A stretch of DNA of 64,000 bases, taken from positions 1 to 64,000 of the forward strand of contig NZ_FNVZ01000004.1 of the NCBI RefSeq assembly GCF_900104625.1, written 5' to 3'. Shown one piece after another: positions 40,965 to 49,707 of the stretch (position 1 is its first letter; every line of letters starts with the position of its first letter). The notes below the pieces were generated by a model, which had not been told where the DNA came from, did no database searches, and worked only from the letters and a program-made list of their open reading frames with translations. Position numbers and translations under genes: made by a program. Origin of the DNA: Leptotrichia massiliensis. Lineage in GTDB: Bacteria > Fusobacteriota > Fusobacteriia > Fusobacteriales > Leptotrichiaceae.

Positions 40965-40993
40965 ATTATATAACTATTTTTTTAATTTGTCAA
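40965..40993 (-). promoter_or_regulatory. glgP promoter (perfect consensus)
   Basis: On the minus strand TTGACA (40993-40988), 17 bases, TATAAT (40970-40965). Both hexamers and the spacing are ideal. It is 153 bases upstream of the GTG start, leaving a long leader. Confidence 0.85.
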
Positions 40994-40995
40994 GA

Positions 40996-41009
40996 CATTT
41001 ACGTAAATG
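40996..41009. promoter_or_regulatory. Palindromic operator-like site upstream of glgP promoter
   Basis: CATTTACGTAAATG is a perfect 14-base palindrome whose edge lies two bases from the -35 box. Size and symmetry suit a dimeric regulator such as a LacI-family protein. The regulator is not identifiable here. Confidence 0.55.
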
Positions 41010-41042
41010 CTTTTAAAACCCACAAAGAATGAAATTAATACG

Positions 41043-41352
41043 GTTCTCTGTTTAAATATCAAATGTTTAATAAATTTTGAACTACATACTATTTAGTAAG
41101 AAATTAAAACTTTTGGTTCTTAACATAGTTTCTATTTTATAATGGGATTTAATATTGGATTATTTTATTTAATATCATTTTTTACTATTTTTATTCGTTT
41201 TTTTCTTTTTTTCGCAGGATTGCTCATTGCCACAAATCCTTATCTTGCAGTAAAGGTTTATACTGATAATTAAAACAAAAAATTATATCTTAATTATTTT
41301 GAAATACTAGATTCTTTAATAAATTCATTATTTAAATGGAGTTTAGTATGAG
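41043..41352. repeat. MITE-like element, copy B (complete)
   Basis: This copy of about 310 bp is inverted relative to copy A. Its right end TTTAAATGGAGTTTAGTATGA is the complement of the copy A left end, and its left end begins TCTCTGTTTAAATATCA. The core hairpin is at 41216-41240. TCTTAATTATTTTGA near 41288 also matches the inner left arm of copy A. It fills the glgP-rnpB gap together with the glgP promoter. Confidence 0.75.
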
Positions 41353-41386
41353 ATTCACTTAAAAATAGAACTTTTTCAAAACAAAA

Positions 41387-41410
41387 AAACTCAGAAAATT
41401 TTCTGAGTTT
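41387..41410 (-). terminator. rnpB terminator
   Basis: On the minus strand AAACTCAGAAAA pairs perfectly with TTTTCTGAGTTT and runs into TTTTTTTG. It directly follows the 3' end of the RNase P RNA. Confidence 0.88.
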
Positions 41411-41755
41411 GATAGGCTTTGGTATAAGCCGGATTCTGTATTCGTTAATCATTTATCTAAATCAATAATTACTTACGGATTTTAGCGAGCTACCAATCAA
41501 GCCAAGACGGGCCGCCTCTTAACAGCTTTCTGCTTGCCCTTGCTTTGAGAGGGGTTTACCTAGCTAATTTAATTCCTTAAATTACTGGTAGTCTCTTACA
41601 CTACCTTTTCACCCTTACCTGAAAGAACAGGCGGTTTATTTTCTGTGGCACTTTCCTTAAGATTTCTCCCAGCAGCCGTTAGCTGCCTCCCTTGCCCTGC
41701 AAAGTCCAGACTTTCCTCTTAAAAATAAATTTTCAAGCGATTAACTCCAAAACCT
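41410..41755 (-). ncRNA. rnpB: RNase P RNA (bacterial type A)
   Basis: On the minus strand the conserved blocks appear in order: GAGGAAAGTCTGGACT (P4 5' part), GGCAGCTAACGGCTG, AGGGTGAAAAGG, GGTAAACCCC, and AGAATCCGGCTTATA near the 3' end. This RNA cuts the 5' leader from tRNA precursors. The length of about 346 bases is normal. The 5' end is set from the promoter at 41762-41791; the 3' end is set from the terminator hairpin. Confidence 0.93.
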
Positions 41756-41761
41756 GAATTT

Positions 41762-41791
41762 ATAGTATCATTTTTTCTCTATTTTTGTCAA
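41762..41791 (-). promoter_or_regulatory. rnpB promoter
   Basis: On the minus strand TTGACA (41791-41786), an 18-base spacer and TACTAT (41767-41762) with TG one base before (extended -10). The -35 sits within ten bases of the upstream transketolase stop codon. Confidence 0.65.
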
Positions 41792-41797
41792 TTTGAT

Positions 41798-42724
41798 TTA
41801 TAAATTTTTCAAGACAATTTCTGCAATATCCTTCGCTCTAAGCCCGTAATTTGTAAGCATAGTCTCTCCATCCGCACTTTGTCCAAAAACATCCTGTATT
41901 CCATGTTTTACAACTTTTGTTGGATGAACTTCTGACAAGTATTCTGAAACTGCACTTCCAAGCCCTCCAATTACTGAATGTTCTTCACTTGTTACAATAA
42001 ATTTACATTCTTTTGCTGCTTTTAGAACTGTTTCTGTGTCTAAAGGTTTTATCGTAGAAACATTTACCACTCTTGCTTTTACTCCTTTTTCTTCTAGTAA
42101 TTTCGCCGCCTCAAGAGCTTCTGATACCATAAGGCCAGTCGCTAATATTGCTACATCCTTTCCTTCTGTTAAAGTTGCAGCTTTCCCTATTTCAAATTTA
42201 TAGTTTTCATCAAATAATACTGGTATATTTAGTCTTCCAAGCCTTACATATACAGGCCCTTTGTATTCAGCCGCCGCAAAGACCATTTTTTCAGTTTCTA
42301 CTGCATCTGCTGGCGATAGCACTACCATTCCTGGAATTGCACGCATTAAAGCCATATCCTCAACTGACTGGTGCGAACCTCCATCTTCTCCTAACGAAAC
42401 CCCTGCGTGAGTTGGACAAATTTTAACATTCAATTGTGGATACGCCACCGAGTTTCTAATCTGATCAAAAGCACGTCCAGCCGCAAAATGTGCAAAAGTT
42501 GAGGCAAACGGTATTTTTCCAGTCGTTGCAATACCTGCCGCTGTTCCAATCATATCAGCTTCTGCAATCCCCACATTTATATGTTTTTCTGGAAACTCTT
42601 TTTTAAAATACGCAGTCATTGTTGATTTTGACAAGTCTGCTTCCAGCACTACCACATCTTTATTTACTTTTCCCAATTTAACTAACGCTTCTCCATAAGC
42701 CACTCTAGTTGATTTTTTTTCCAT
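41798..42724 (-). CDS. Transketolase C-terminal subunit (split enzyme)
   Basis: This protein of about 308 residues carries the pyrimidine-binding and C-terminal domains of transketolase, including the catalytic glutamate region NVGIAEADMIGTAAGI and the LGEDGGSHQSVEDMALMR block. It works with the N-terminal subunit encoded upstream to move two-carbon units in the pentose phosphate pathway. The second ATG (42724) is preferred because the AGGAG site is eight bases away, against three for the ATG two codons earlier. A 178-base gap with a hairpin (42870-42895) separates it from its partner, unlike the usual near-overlap of split transketolases. Confidence 0.92.
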   Translation of the reverse strand: MEKKSTRVAYGEALVKLGKVNKDVVVLEADLSKSTMTAYFKKEFPEKHINVGIAEADMIGTAAGIATTGKIPFASTFAHFAAGRAFDQIRNSVAYPQLNVKICPTHAGVSLGEDGGSHQSVEDMALMRAIPGMVVLSPADAVETEKMVFAAAEYKGPVYVRLGRLNIPVLFDENYKFEIGKAATLTEGKDVAILATGLMVSEALEAAKLLEEKGVKARVVNVSTIKPLDTETVLKAAKECKFIVTSEEHSVIGGLGSAVSEYLSEVHPTKVVKHGIQDVFGQSADGETMLTNYGLRAKDIAEIVLKNL

Positions 42725-42869
42725 TCTCATATTCTCCTATTTTTTATTTCATTATTTTTAAAAACTTTCTAATACTATTCCACAAGCCAGGGTTAGTGCA
42801 TAGCACTTTCGCGATTCTCTTTAATACTCCATTATTTAAATATGTTAAAATAACTATCATTGCGAAATG

Positions 42870-42895
42870 AAGGGAAATAGCGATTGATTTCCCTT
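42870..42895 (-). terminator. Hairpin between the two transketolase genes
   Basis: AAGGGAAAT and ATTTCCCTT form a perfect nine-pair stem with an eight-base loop, starting eight bases after the N-terminal subunit's stop. No T-run follows on the minus strand, so it is more likely an mRNA-stabilising or processing stem than a full terminator. The nearby TTTAATACTCC and TTATTTAAATATG look like scraps of the MITE-like terminal repeat. Confidence 0.5.
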
Positions 42896-42902
42896 GCTAT
42901 TA

Positions 42903-43721
42903 TTAACTCAACTCTTCCATTGCCTTACTGTATTCTTCATCATTTGGAGCAGCTCCATGGAATCCAGCATTGTTCTCCATGAATGAAACCCCTTTTCCTT
43001 TTACAGTATTCGCAACAATAACTGTTGGTTTTCCTTTTACTGTTCTTGCTGTGTCAAGAGCATTTATGATTTCTTCATAATTGTGTCCGTCAATCTCAAT
43101 TACATTCCATTTGAAAGCCTTAAACTTTTCCCCAACTGGAGCGACATCCATTACATCCGAAACTTTTCCGTCAATCTGCAAATTGTTATAGTCAACTATC
43201 GCAACTAAATTGTCAAGCTTATAATGTGCAGCAGTCATAACCGCTTCCCAAACTTGACCTTCCTGCAATTCTCCATCTCCTAAGATTGTATAGACTCTGA
43301 AATCGTTATTGTAAATTTTTGCGCTCAAAGCCATTCCGTTTGCCGCAGATAATCCTTGTCCAAGTGAGCCTGTTGACATTTCAACTCCAGCCAGTTTTTT
43401 CATATCAGGATGTCCTTGAAGCGGAGAGTGCCATTTTCTAAGTGTCGGAATAAGGCTCTTTCCTTCATCGCCTAAAAATCCTTTTTCAATCAAGGCCGCA
43501 TACAGTGCAGGAGCAGCATGCCCCTTACTAAGAACTAATCTGTCTCTGTTTTCCATTTTTGGATTTTTTGGGTCAATATTCATTTCCTTCCAGTAAAGCA
43601 CAGCCAAAATATCAGCAATTGAAAGTGATCCTCCTGGATGTCCTGATTTTGCCCTGTAAATCATTTCAATAATATCTTTTCTCAATGTTTTTGCCTTTTT
43701 TTGCAAATCTTCAATTTTCAT
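42903..43721 (-). CDS. Transketolase N-terminal subunit (split enzyme)
   Basis: This 272-residue protein is the thiamine-diphosphate-binding half: SGHPGGSLSIADILAVLY, DRLVLSKGHAAPALYAAL and GDGELQEGQVWEA (the ThDP GDG...N motif, with NN following) are all standard. The ATG at 43721 is chosen because GGAGG precedes it; the ATG four codons earlier is part of that site. It lies 45 bases downstream of the GPH transporter gene, so transporter and transketolase may be co-transcribed for use of a pentose-type sugar. Confidence 0.93.
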   Translation of the reverse strand: MKIEDLQKKAKTLRKDIIEMIYRAKSGHPGGSLSIADILAVLYWKEMNIDPKNPKMENRDRLVLSKGHAAPALYAALIEKGFLGDEGKSLIPTLRKWHSPLQGHPDMKKLAGVEMSTGSLGQGLSAANGMALSAKIYNNDFRVYTILGDGELQEGQVWEAVMTAAHYKLDNLVAIVDYNNLQIDGKVSDVMDVAPVGEKFKAFKWNVIEIDGHNYEEIINALDTARTVKGKPTVIVANTVKGKGVSFMENNAGFHGAAPNDEEYSKAMEELS

Positions 43722-43766
43722 AAAAACCTCCATTTTTTATTTATAAATATTAATAATTAACTAAAA

Positions 43767-45095
43767 TTAATCCTCTTTTTTCAAATTATAGAAAAACAGC
43801 GAAACACCAAACAGCACTAACGCCACGACAAGTGTCACTTTTACTCCGATTTCAGTTGCACCTTTCACGCCATTCTGAACATTCTGATTTCCCACAACAA
43901 GTAAAGTTGACTGAACAACTTGCTGCACTAGAAATGCCAATTTTAAAAACATTCCCTGTATTCCAAACATAAAGCCTTCCAAACTTACTTTTTTTGTTTC
44001 TGACAGTTTTGCAGAAATTTCACTAAGCATTGCCTGCGGGAAAATAAACGCCGCACCACTTAATCCTGTTCCACAAATTACAAAAAGTAAATATGCAAAA
44101 ATTGAATTATTTTTATTAATAAACAATAGACCAAAAGTACCGATTATCAAAAGCAGCATATCCAGAATCAATATTTTCTTATACGAATATTTTTTCCCAA
44201 ACTTGTTTGTAATCGGAAAAAACAACCCCGCCATTCCAAACAGCACAACTGATATTACAGTCAAATATTTAATATCCTTTTGCATTACAGCGCTCAAATA
44301 ATATGTCAAATCTCCACGAAGTATGTTAAATCCGCAAAAGAAAAAGAAATATCCTAAAAAGTACAAAATAATTTCCTTATCCTTCAAATGCGAAATTGAT
44401 TTCATAAACCCTAGTGATTCAGTCTTAGGACGGTTTTGTGTAAGCTGCTTCTCCTTTAGGAAAAATATACACGCATAAATCCCCAAAACTGACAATATTG
44501 TAATCAAAATTACTGTTTTACGTATCCCAACTTCTGTATTCAGCACTCCATTTACTACTCCCAATTTTGAAATCAAAATACCTGGAAGAACCATCGCAAT
44601 CCCAGTAAATATAAGTCTAAAAGTCGACTGCATTGTAGAAAGGTTAAGCCTTTCTTCCTTATTTGAAGCCAAATCTGGAATTAGAGCATTATACGGTGCT
44701 GCAACTAAAGTATATGCGGTAAAATACAGTCCCCCAACAACTGATAAATAAATAAGCGTTGCCATCTGCGAACTTTTAATTGGATAAAAATACATAACCG
44801 TAAGAATCCCAAGCGGTAATCCTCCAACTAGCATAAATATTGATCTTCTTCCAAACCGTGATTTTGAGTTATCAGATAAAAATCCCACAACGGGATCTGA
44901 TACTGCATCAATAATCCTCGCAAAAATAAATGCTAGAACTAAATATTGCGGCTTTAACAGCGGAACTAAATTTTTCTCCGTTTCAGGCGGTAAATAGTAA
45001 TACGACAGCCATTGATTATAAATCTGGTCAATCATAAAATATGAAACCCCAAGCCCGTAAATTATGTAACTTTTTTTCGTTAATCTTGAACTCAT
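43767..45095 (-). CDS. GPH-type (MFS_2) sugar:cation symporter
   Basis: This membrane protein of about 442 residues has 12 predicted helices and the glycoside-pentoside-hexuronide signature near the start (YGLGVSYFMIDQIYNQWL, then DAVSDPVVGFLSDNSKSRFGRRS). This group takes up sugars with Na+ or H+. The substrate cannot be read from sequence. The ATG at 45095 is preferred, with AAAGG upstream; an ATG 16 codons earlier has no ribosome site and its upstream sequence overlaps a MITE-like end. It probably leads the operon with the split transketolase. Confidence 0.85.
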   Translation of the reverse strand: MSSRLTKKSYIIYGLGVSYFMIDQIYNQWLSYYYLPPETEKNLVPLLKPQYLVLAFIFARIIDAVSDPVVGFLSDNSKSRFGRRSIFMLVGGLPLGILTVMYFYPIKSSQMATLIYLSVVGGLYFTAYTLVAAPYNALIPDLASNKEERLNLSTMQSTFRLIFTGIAMVLPGILISKLGVVNGVLNTEVGIRKTVILITILSVLGIYACIFFLKEKQLTQNRPKTESLGFMKSISHLKDKEIILYFLGYFFFFCGFNILRGDLTYYLSAVMQKDIKYLTVISVVLFGMAGLFFPITNKFGKKYSYKKILILDMLLLIIGTFGLLFINKNNSIFAYLLFVICGTGLSGAAFIFPQAMLSEISAKLSETKKVSLEGFMFGIQGMFLKLAFLVQQVVQSTLLVVGNQNVQNGVKGATEIGVKVTLVVALVLFGVSLFFYNLKKED

Positions 45096-45135
45096 TAAAT
45101 TTTCTACCTTTCTGTTTTTTATATTGTTTATATTA

Positions 45136-45460
45136 TTCTCCATTTAAATATCAATTATTTAATAAATTTTGAATTATATGCTAAATTAGAACTTCTTATA
45201 TTTAACATAATTTCTAATTTCCAATATTAAATTATTTTGTTTATTTTTCGCAGGATTGCTCATTGCCGCAAATCCTTATCTTGCAGTAAAAGTTTATCCT
45301 GATAATTAAAATTGTTGCAAGATTGCTACGCAATACCTATGACTAGACTTCGAATTTTATTTATCCAACTCCGAAACTCCTCCTTCCAATCGTCAGACAA
45401 TCGTAGTTGAACAAATAAAAGCTCCGTCGATTTATAAAATACATTTTAATTATTTAGAAA
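45136..45460. repeat. MITE-like element, copy C (rearranged)
   Basis: The left end (TCTCCATTTAAATATCA) and the stretch to CTGATAATTAAA at about 45308 follow copy B closely, including the core hairpin near 45250-45276. The right part differs: it has a second related motif (TGCTACGCAATACCTATGACTAGAC, the complement of which resembles the GTCTAGTCATAGG flank of copies A and D) and then an unrelated CTCCGAAACTCCTCC segment. The copy therefore looks recombined. It fills the gap between the transporter and the hydrolase. Confidence 0.6.
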
Positions 45461-45476
45461 CATTTTTTTTATAACT

Positions 45477-46430
45477 TTAATTTGTTAAAAACTCTTTTAC
45501 TGCCTCAGCATATTCATCTTTACATTCAGGATCAGCATAAATTCTTGTGTGTGAACCTTTTTCAAAAACTTTTAGCTTGATATTTTCATTCTGTGCAAGT
45601 TCGTTATACTCTTCCATAAGCATTCCATAAGTTGTAGCCTTGTCATTTTTAGACTGAATTATCAAAGTAGGTATTCTTTTTAGCAAATACGATAATCTAA
45701 GCTTATCAAGATGGCTTCCAACTCTTAAATTAAAAATTCTTACAATAACACTTACAATAAATTTTGGAACACGACGTTTTTTTGCATCTTCCTTAATTCT
45801 CTTTCTTATATTGGAAATCGAACTGTCTAATATAAGCTTATCAATAACTATTCCTTTTTTCCGAAGCGTTTTTATATACATTTTAGACGCAATGGCGGAA
45901 CCTATTCCCCCTTGTGAAAATCCATATAGCGTAAAATTATTTTTCCCAAATTTTTCATTAAGCATTTCCATTGTATGAAAAATATCCTGTCCAAAGCAGT
46001 ATCCCATCTTAGTTTTAGCTACATCAGACTTTCCAGAATTTCTCAAATCTGGAATAAAAAAACTATACTCATTATCAAGACCAATATCCTTAAACATTCC
46101 CAGATATTGCAACGACGATAATCTATTCACACCACGTCCATGCGAGATAATCATAGTTTTTGTAGCTTCCTTGTTCTCAATAATCCATCCATAAAGCTGA
46201 ATTTTTCCTGACTTATACTCAACTTCCTTAAAATTATACCCATAATCATAAGGATTTGCCTTATTATTCTCAATATTATACTTCTGTCTCAATTTTTTAC
46301 TATTATACACCTCTTCAAATGTAATTCTCGGATACTTCTCAATCTGATTAATGAAATACCGTATTGACATATACGCTATCACAAAGAAAAATATCATAAA
46401 CAGCACATTAATTGTTATTAACAATCCCAT
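45477..46430 (-). CDS. Membrane-anchored alpha/beta hydrolase
   Basis: This 317-residue protein has an N-terminal membrane helix (about 2-24) and an alpha/beta hydrolase domain. The nucleophile elbow is GFSQGG (S172), the oxyanion strand reads ISHGRGVNR, and the acid and histidine are likely in QSKNDKATT and KGSHTR near the end. It is similar in layout to YqkD/YfhR-like hydrolases. The substrate is unknown. Ribosome site AGGAGAGG. It stands alone; a copy of the repeat family lies after it. Confidence 0.8.
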   Translation of the reverse strand: MGLLITINVLFMIFFFVIAYMSIRYFINQIEKYPRITFEEVYNSKKLRQKYNIENNKANPYDYGYNFKEVEYKSGKIQLYGWIIENKEATKTMIISHGRGVNRLSSLQYLGMFKDIGLDNEYSFFIPDLRNSGKSDVAKTKMGYCFGQDIFHTMEMLNEKFGKNNFTLYGFSQGGIGSAIASKMYIKTLRKKGIVIDKLILDSSISNIRKRIKEDAKKRRVPKFIVSVIVRIFNLRVGSHLDKLRLSYLLKRIPTLIIQSKNDKATTYGMLMEEYNELAQNENIKLKVFEKGSHTRIYADPECKDEYAEAVKEFLTN

Positions 46431-46595
46431 TTCTATAATCCTCTCCTATTCTTTTTATTTTTTATTTATAAAATTCATTAATACAATATTTTTTAATTTT
46501 AGTCTTCTTTCTAACAAACTGTATTAAATCTTCGTTATACAAAAATTATGGTTATTCATTTTTATAATTTTTTATATTTTATTTGTTAGAATAAT

Positions 46596-48086
46596 TCAAT
46601 CTAAACAAACAATTGGATTTAACTTCTCTTTTTTTTCTAAAATTAATTCTTTTATCAGAAATCCATTCTTTTCAGCTTGTATTTTTTCCAAAAAGTTTTC
46701 TTGATTTTCCAAGTTTTCTGAATTTTCATCCTTTTTAGCAAAATTTCCAGATTTTTCAATATCCTTCCAATTTACAAAGATATTTTTTTTCTGAAACTCA
46801 TTTTCCACATTAAAGTTTTTAATTTTATTATTTTCACGAATTTCTTTCAAATATTCCTGACCTTTTTTATTAAAGCCTAAAATTCTTACATAATTTATTT
46901 CAAAATCCATCATCTTAGCTTTTATATTTAGTAAAATATTCAAAATAATCCGTTCTACACGTTTATTCGATAAATTTCTAGATTTTGTATTTTTCAAAAA
47001 TTCTATATATTTTTGCGAATTCAACATCATTCCGTATATTCTAGCATAAATTTCTTCAGTTATATCATATATTTCCATTATTTTTTCTTTTTCTTCTGTC
47101 AAAATCTTATATTTCACAATTTTAAAGATTTCTTCCTTTATTTTATCCCCATTAATTCGGTTATTTACCTTCCATTCTAAATTTTTAAAAATAATCTCAA
47201 ATGATTTTTCTGGTATAAATTTCTGAATTTCTTCTAGTTTCCAAAAGATTTTTTCTTCTGCTTTTACATTTTTCAAACTTTCTAAACTTATTTTTTCTCC
47301 AATGCTTTGCTTTTTCTCAAAATTATAATTTTTTTTAGCAATTTCTTTTGAATTTTCTACTCCTCTATTTTTTAAAAAACTACATTTTTTTTCAGCAATA
47401 GAATTTTTTATTTTTTCAAAATCAAATTTTTCTTCAGAAAATTTATCCAAAATCTTCTCCAATTCATTTCTCAAAAACGAAGCACTAGCAAACTCTTCCC
47501 TATCCTCGGAAACTTTCTCTTCATTATATTCTGAAATTTCTCTTTTTATAATATATGGTTTTATTTTAAGATTGCTATTTTCTATCTCACGCATATATTC
47601 CAGAGCCAAAATATTATTTGACTTCACAATTTCATCTAGATTATATTCCTTTAATGCCAGTCTTTGAGAAGTGCTGTAACTGTTGCCTTTTTTCATATAT
47701 TCCATAAGCTTGTCCTTATAATCCTGTCTTTTCTGCAGTTCAAGCACCTTTTGCAAAACTTCAATATTTTCCTCTTCCGCTCCAAAAACCTGAATATCTA
47801 TTCCCAAATAATCCAAAATTTTCGTCGCCATCCTTGAAAAAATCTCAGCATTCTGAATCGAATAATAAAGTGGCAACTCCACAACCAAATCTACTCCATA
47901 TTCTAAATTAACATATGTTTTCTCCCACTTATCCAAAAACGAAATTTCTCCCCGCTGAACAAAATCGCCACTTATCACTACCACAACCAAGACATCTTCA
48001 CCAAATATCTCCTTAATTTTCCTGATTTGATACAAATGTCCGTTATGAAACGGATTATATTCAGCCACAATTCCTATTTTCAACAA
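46596..48086 (-). CDS. tmcAL: tRNA(Met) cytidine acetate ligase (YlbM/TmcAL family)
   Basis: TmcAL activates acetate with ATP and acetylates the wobble cytidine of elongator tRNA-Met. The 496-residue protein has IVAEYNPFHNGH (6-17) with the HxGH motif, followed by VVVISGDFVQRGEISFLDKW and LVVELPLYYSIQNAEIF, which are diagnostic. It is longer than the typical 390-430 because of Lys/Glu-rich insertions (about 225-300 and after 430). The start is TTG with an AGGAG site, not ATG. Confidence 0.88.
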   Translation of the reverse strand: MLKIGIVAEYNPFHNGHLYQIRKIKEIFGEDVLVVVVISGDFVQRGEISFLDKWEKTYVNLEYGVDLVVELPLYYSIQNAEIFSRMATKILDYLGIDIQVFGAEEENIEVLQKVLELQKRQDYKDKLMEYMKKGNSYSTSQRLALKEYNLDEIVKSNNILALEYMREIENSNLKIKPYIIKREISEYNEEKVSEDREEFASASFLRNELEKILDKFSEEKFDFEKIKNSIAEKKCSFLKNRGVENSKEIAKKNYNFEKKQSIGEKISLESLKNVKAEEKIFWKLEEIQKFIPEKSFEIIFKNLEWKVNNRINGDKIKEEIFKIVKYKILTEEKEKIMEIYDITEEIYARIYGMMLNSQKYIEFLKNTKSRNLSNKRVERIILNILLNIKAKMMDFEINYVRILGFNKKGQEYLKEIRENNKIKNFNVENEFQKKNIFVNWKDIEKSGNFAKKDENSENLENQENFLEKIQAEKNGFLIKELILEKKEKLNPIVCLD

Positions 48087-48159
48087 TTTTCTCTCCTAAA
48101 AACTTTTCTTACGTTATATATATTATACCATATAATAATCTGATTTTTGTAAAAATGCA

Positions 48160-48187
48160 TTGACTTTTTTTAAAAATATGCTATACT
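48160..48187 (+). promoter_or_regulatory. scr operon promoter
   Basis: TTGACT (48160-48165), a 16-base spacer and TATACT (48182-48187), with TG one base before the -10 (extended -10). The start point falls inside the operator just downstream. Confidence 0.8.
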
Positions 48188-48190
48188 CTA

Positions 48191-48212
48191 AAAAATGAAA
48201 CGTTTCATTTTT
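48191..48212 (+). promoter_or_regulatory. ScrR (LacI-family) operator
   Basis: This is a perfect 22-base palindrome made of AAAAATGAAAC and its complement, with the LacI-family central CG. It begins three bases after the -10 and covers the start point, so a bound repressor would block initiation. ScrR, encoded at the operon's end, is the likely ligand. A half-like site, CTGAAATGAAAG, follows at 48213-48224. Confidence 0.85.
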
Positions 48213-48252
48213 CTGAAATGAAAGTTGAAATAAATTTTTAGGAGGATTTGTT

Positions 48253-49707
48253 ATGGCAGATAAAAATTATGAAAAAACTGCAAAAGAAATATTAGATGCA
48301 ATTGGTGGAAAAGAAAATGTTGTAAGTGGTGCTCACTGTGCCACTAGACTTAGACTTGTACTGAAAGACGATTCAAAAATAAATAAAGCTAAACTTGATA
48401 ATATTGAAATGGTAAAAGGTTCATTCAACAATGCAGGGCAATTCCAGATAATACTTGGAACAGGAATAGTAAATGAAGTATTTAAATTTTTTAGTTAAAC
48501 TGCTGAATTATCCGCTATTGGAAAAGAAGAGTTAAAAGATATCGCCGCTAAAAAAGGTAATGTGCTTCAACGTATGCTAAAATCCCTTGCCGATGTATTT
48601 GTTCCAATTTTGCCGGCTCTAGTTGCTTCAGGATTATTAATGGGAATAAATAATGTACTGACATCAAAAGGACTTTTTGTTCCTGGAAAAACATTGATTG
48701 AAGTATTTCCTCAATTTACAGATTTGGCAAATATGATTAATTTATTTTCAAATGCGGCTTTTGTTTTCCTGCCAGTGTTAATAGGATTTCATGCAGCTAA
48801 AAACTTCGGTGGTACACCTGTATTAGGTGCTGTAATAGGTGCTATAATGATCCATCCTGATTTATTAAATGGTTATGGTTATGGGGAAGCTCTTGCAAAA
48901 CATGCAATTCCATACTGGAATATCTTTGGATTAAACATTGCACAGGTTGGATATCAGGGAACAGTTTTACCGGTAATAGCCTCTTCATTCATTTTAGCGA
49001 AAATTGAAACTTTTACAAGAAAACATGTTCCTGCAATACTTGATATGATAATAACTCCTTTAGTTTCAGTTCTTTTAACTGCATTTATAACTTTTACTGT
49101 AATCGGACCAATTATGAGAGTAATCGGGGATGGAATGACTAATGGAGTATTATGGCTGTTTTTTGACTTAGGTCCTCTTGGTGGTGCAATTTACGGAGTA
49201 GTCTATCCATTGCTTGTAATAACAGGAATGCATCACAGTATGGCTGCTGCTGAAATGCAGATACTGGCTAATATTTCAAAACTTGAAGGTTCACCTACAT
49301 TTGCAGTTGTATCAGCTTCCAATGTTGCTCAAGGTGCCGCCGCTTTAGCTTGTTTCTTCTTTATGAAAAAAGATAAAAAAATCCAAAGTGTTGCTTCAGC
49401 TGCTGGAATATCTGCACTTCTCGGAATTACAGAGCCTGCTGTATTTGGGGTAAATTTAAATCTTAAATTTCCATTTTTAGCAGCATTAATCGGTTCAGCT
49501 GTAGGCTCAGGATATGCAGTATGGATGAAAGTTCTTTCAGTTTCTCAAGGTCCTGCAGGTATTCCTGGTGTAATTGTAATGCGTCCTCAGTCAATGTTAC
49601 AATTTTTGGTATCAATTACAATTTCATTCACTGTAACGTTTATTGTAACATATCTATTTATAAAAATTTTCAGTAAAAAGGAGGGGACAAACAATGGAGT
49701 GGCCTAG
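48253..49707 (+). pseudogene. scrA: Sucrose PTS EIIBC (scrA), interrupted by an in-frame TAA
   Basis: The reading frame 48253-49707 encodes a sucrose-type PTS permease but has a TAA at 48496-48498. The part before it (81 residues) is the EIIB domain with the phosphorylated cysteine in SGAHCATRLRL (C29). After the stop the same frame continues (TAELSAIGKEELKDIAAK) into the full EIIC domain, with LADVFVPILPALVASGL and the GITEPAVFGVNL motif. One base change (for example GAA to TAA) explains it. The first ATG after the stop (48562) has no ribosome site. Without readthrough or internal start, sucrose uptake would fail. The cause could also be a sequencing error, and the domains could work as two proteins. 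Confidence 0.85.

Noticed and set aside
48562-49707. EIIC as an ordinary separate gene
   Set aside because: The ATG at 48562 has no ribosome site, and the same frame continues upstream through the linker to the EIIB domain with a single TAA, so a split single gene is the simpler reading.
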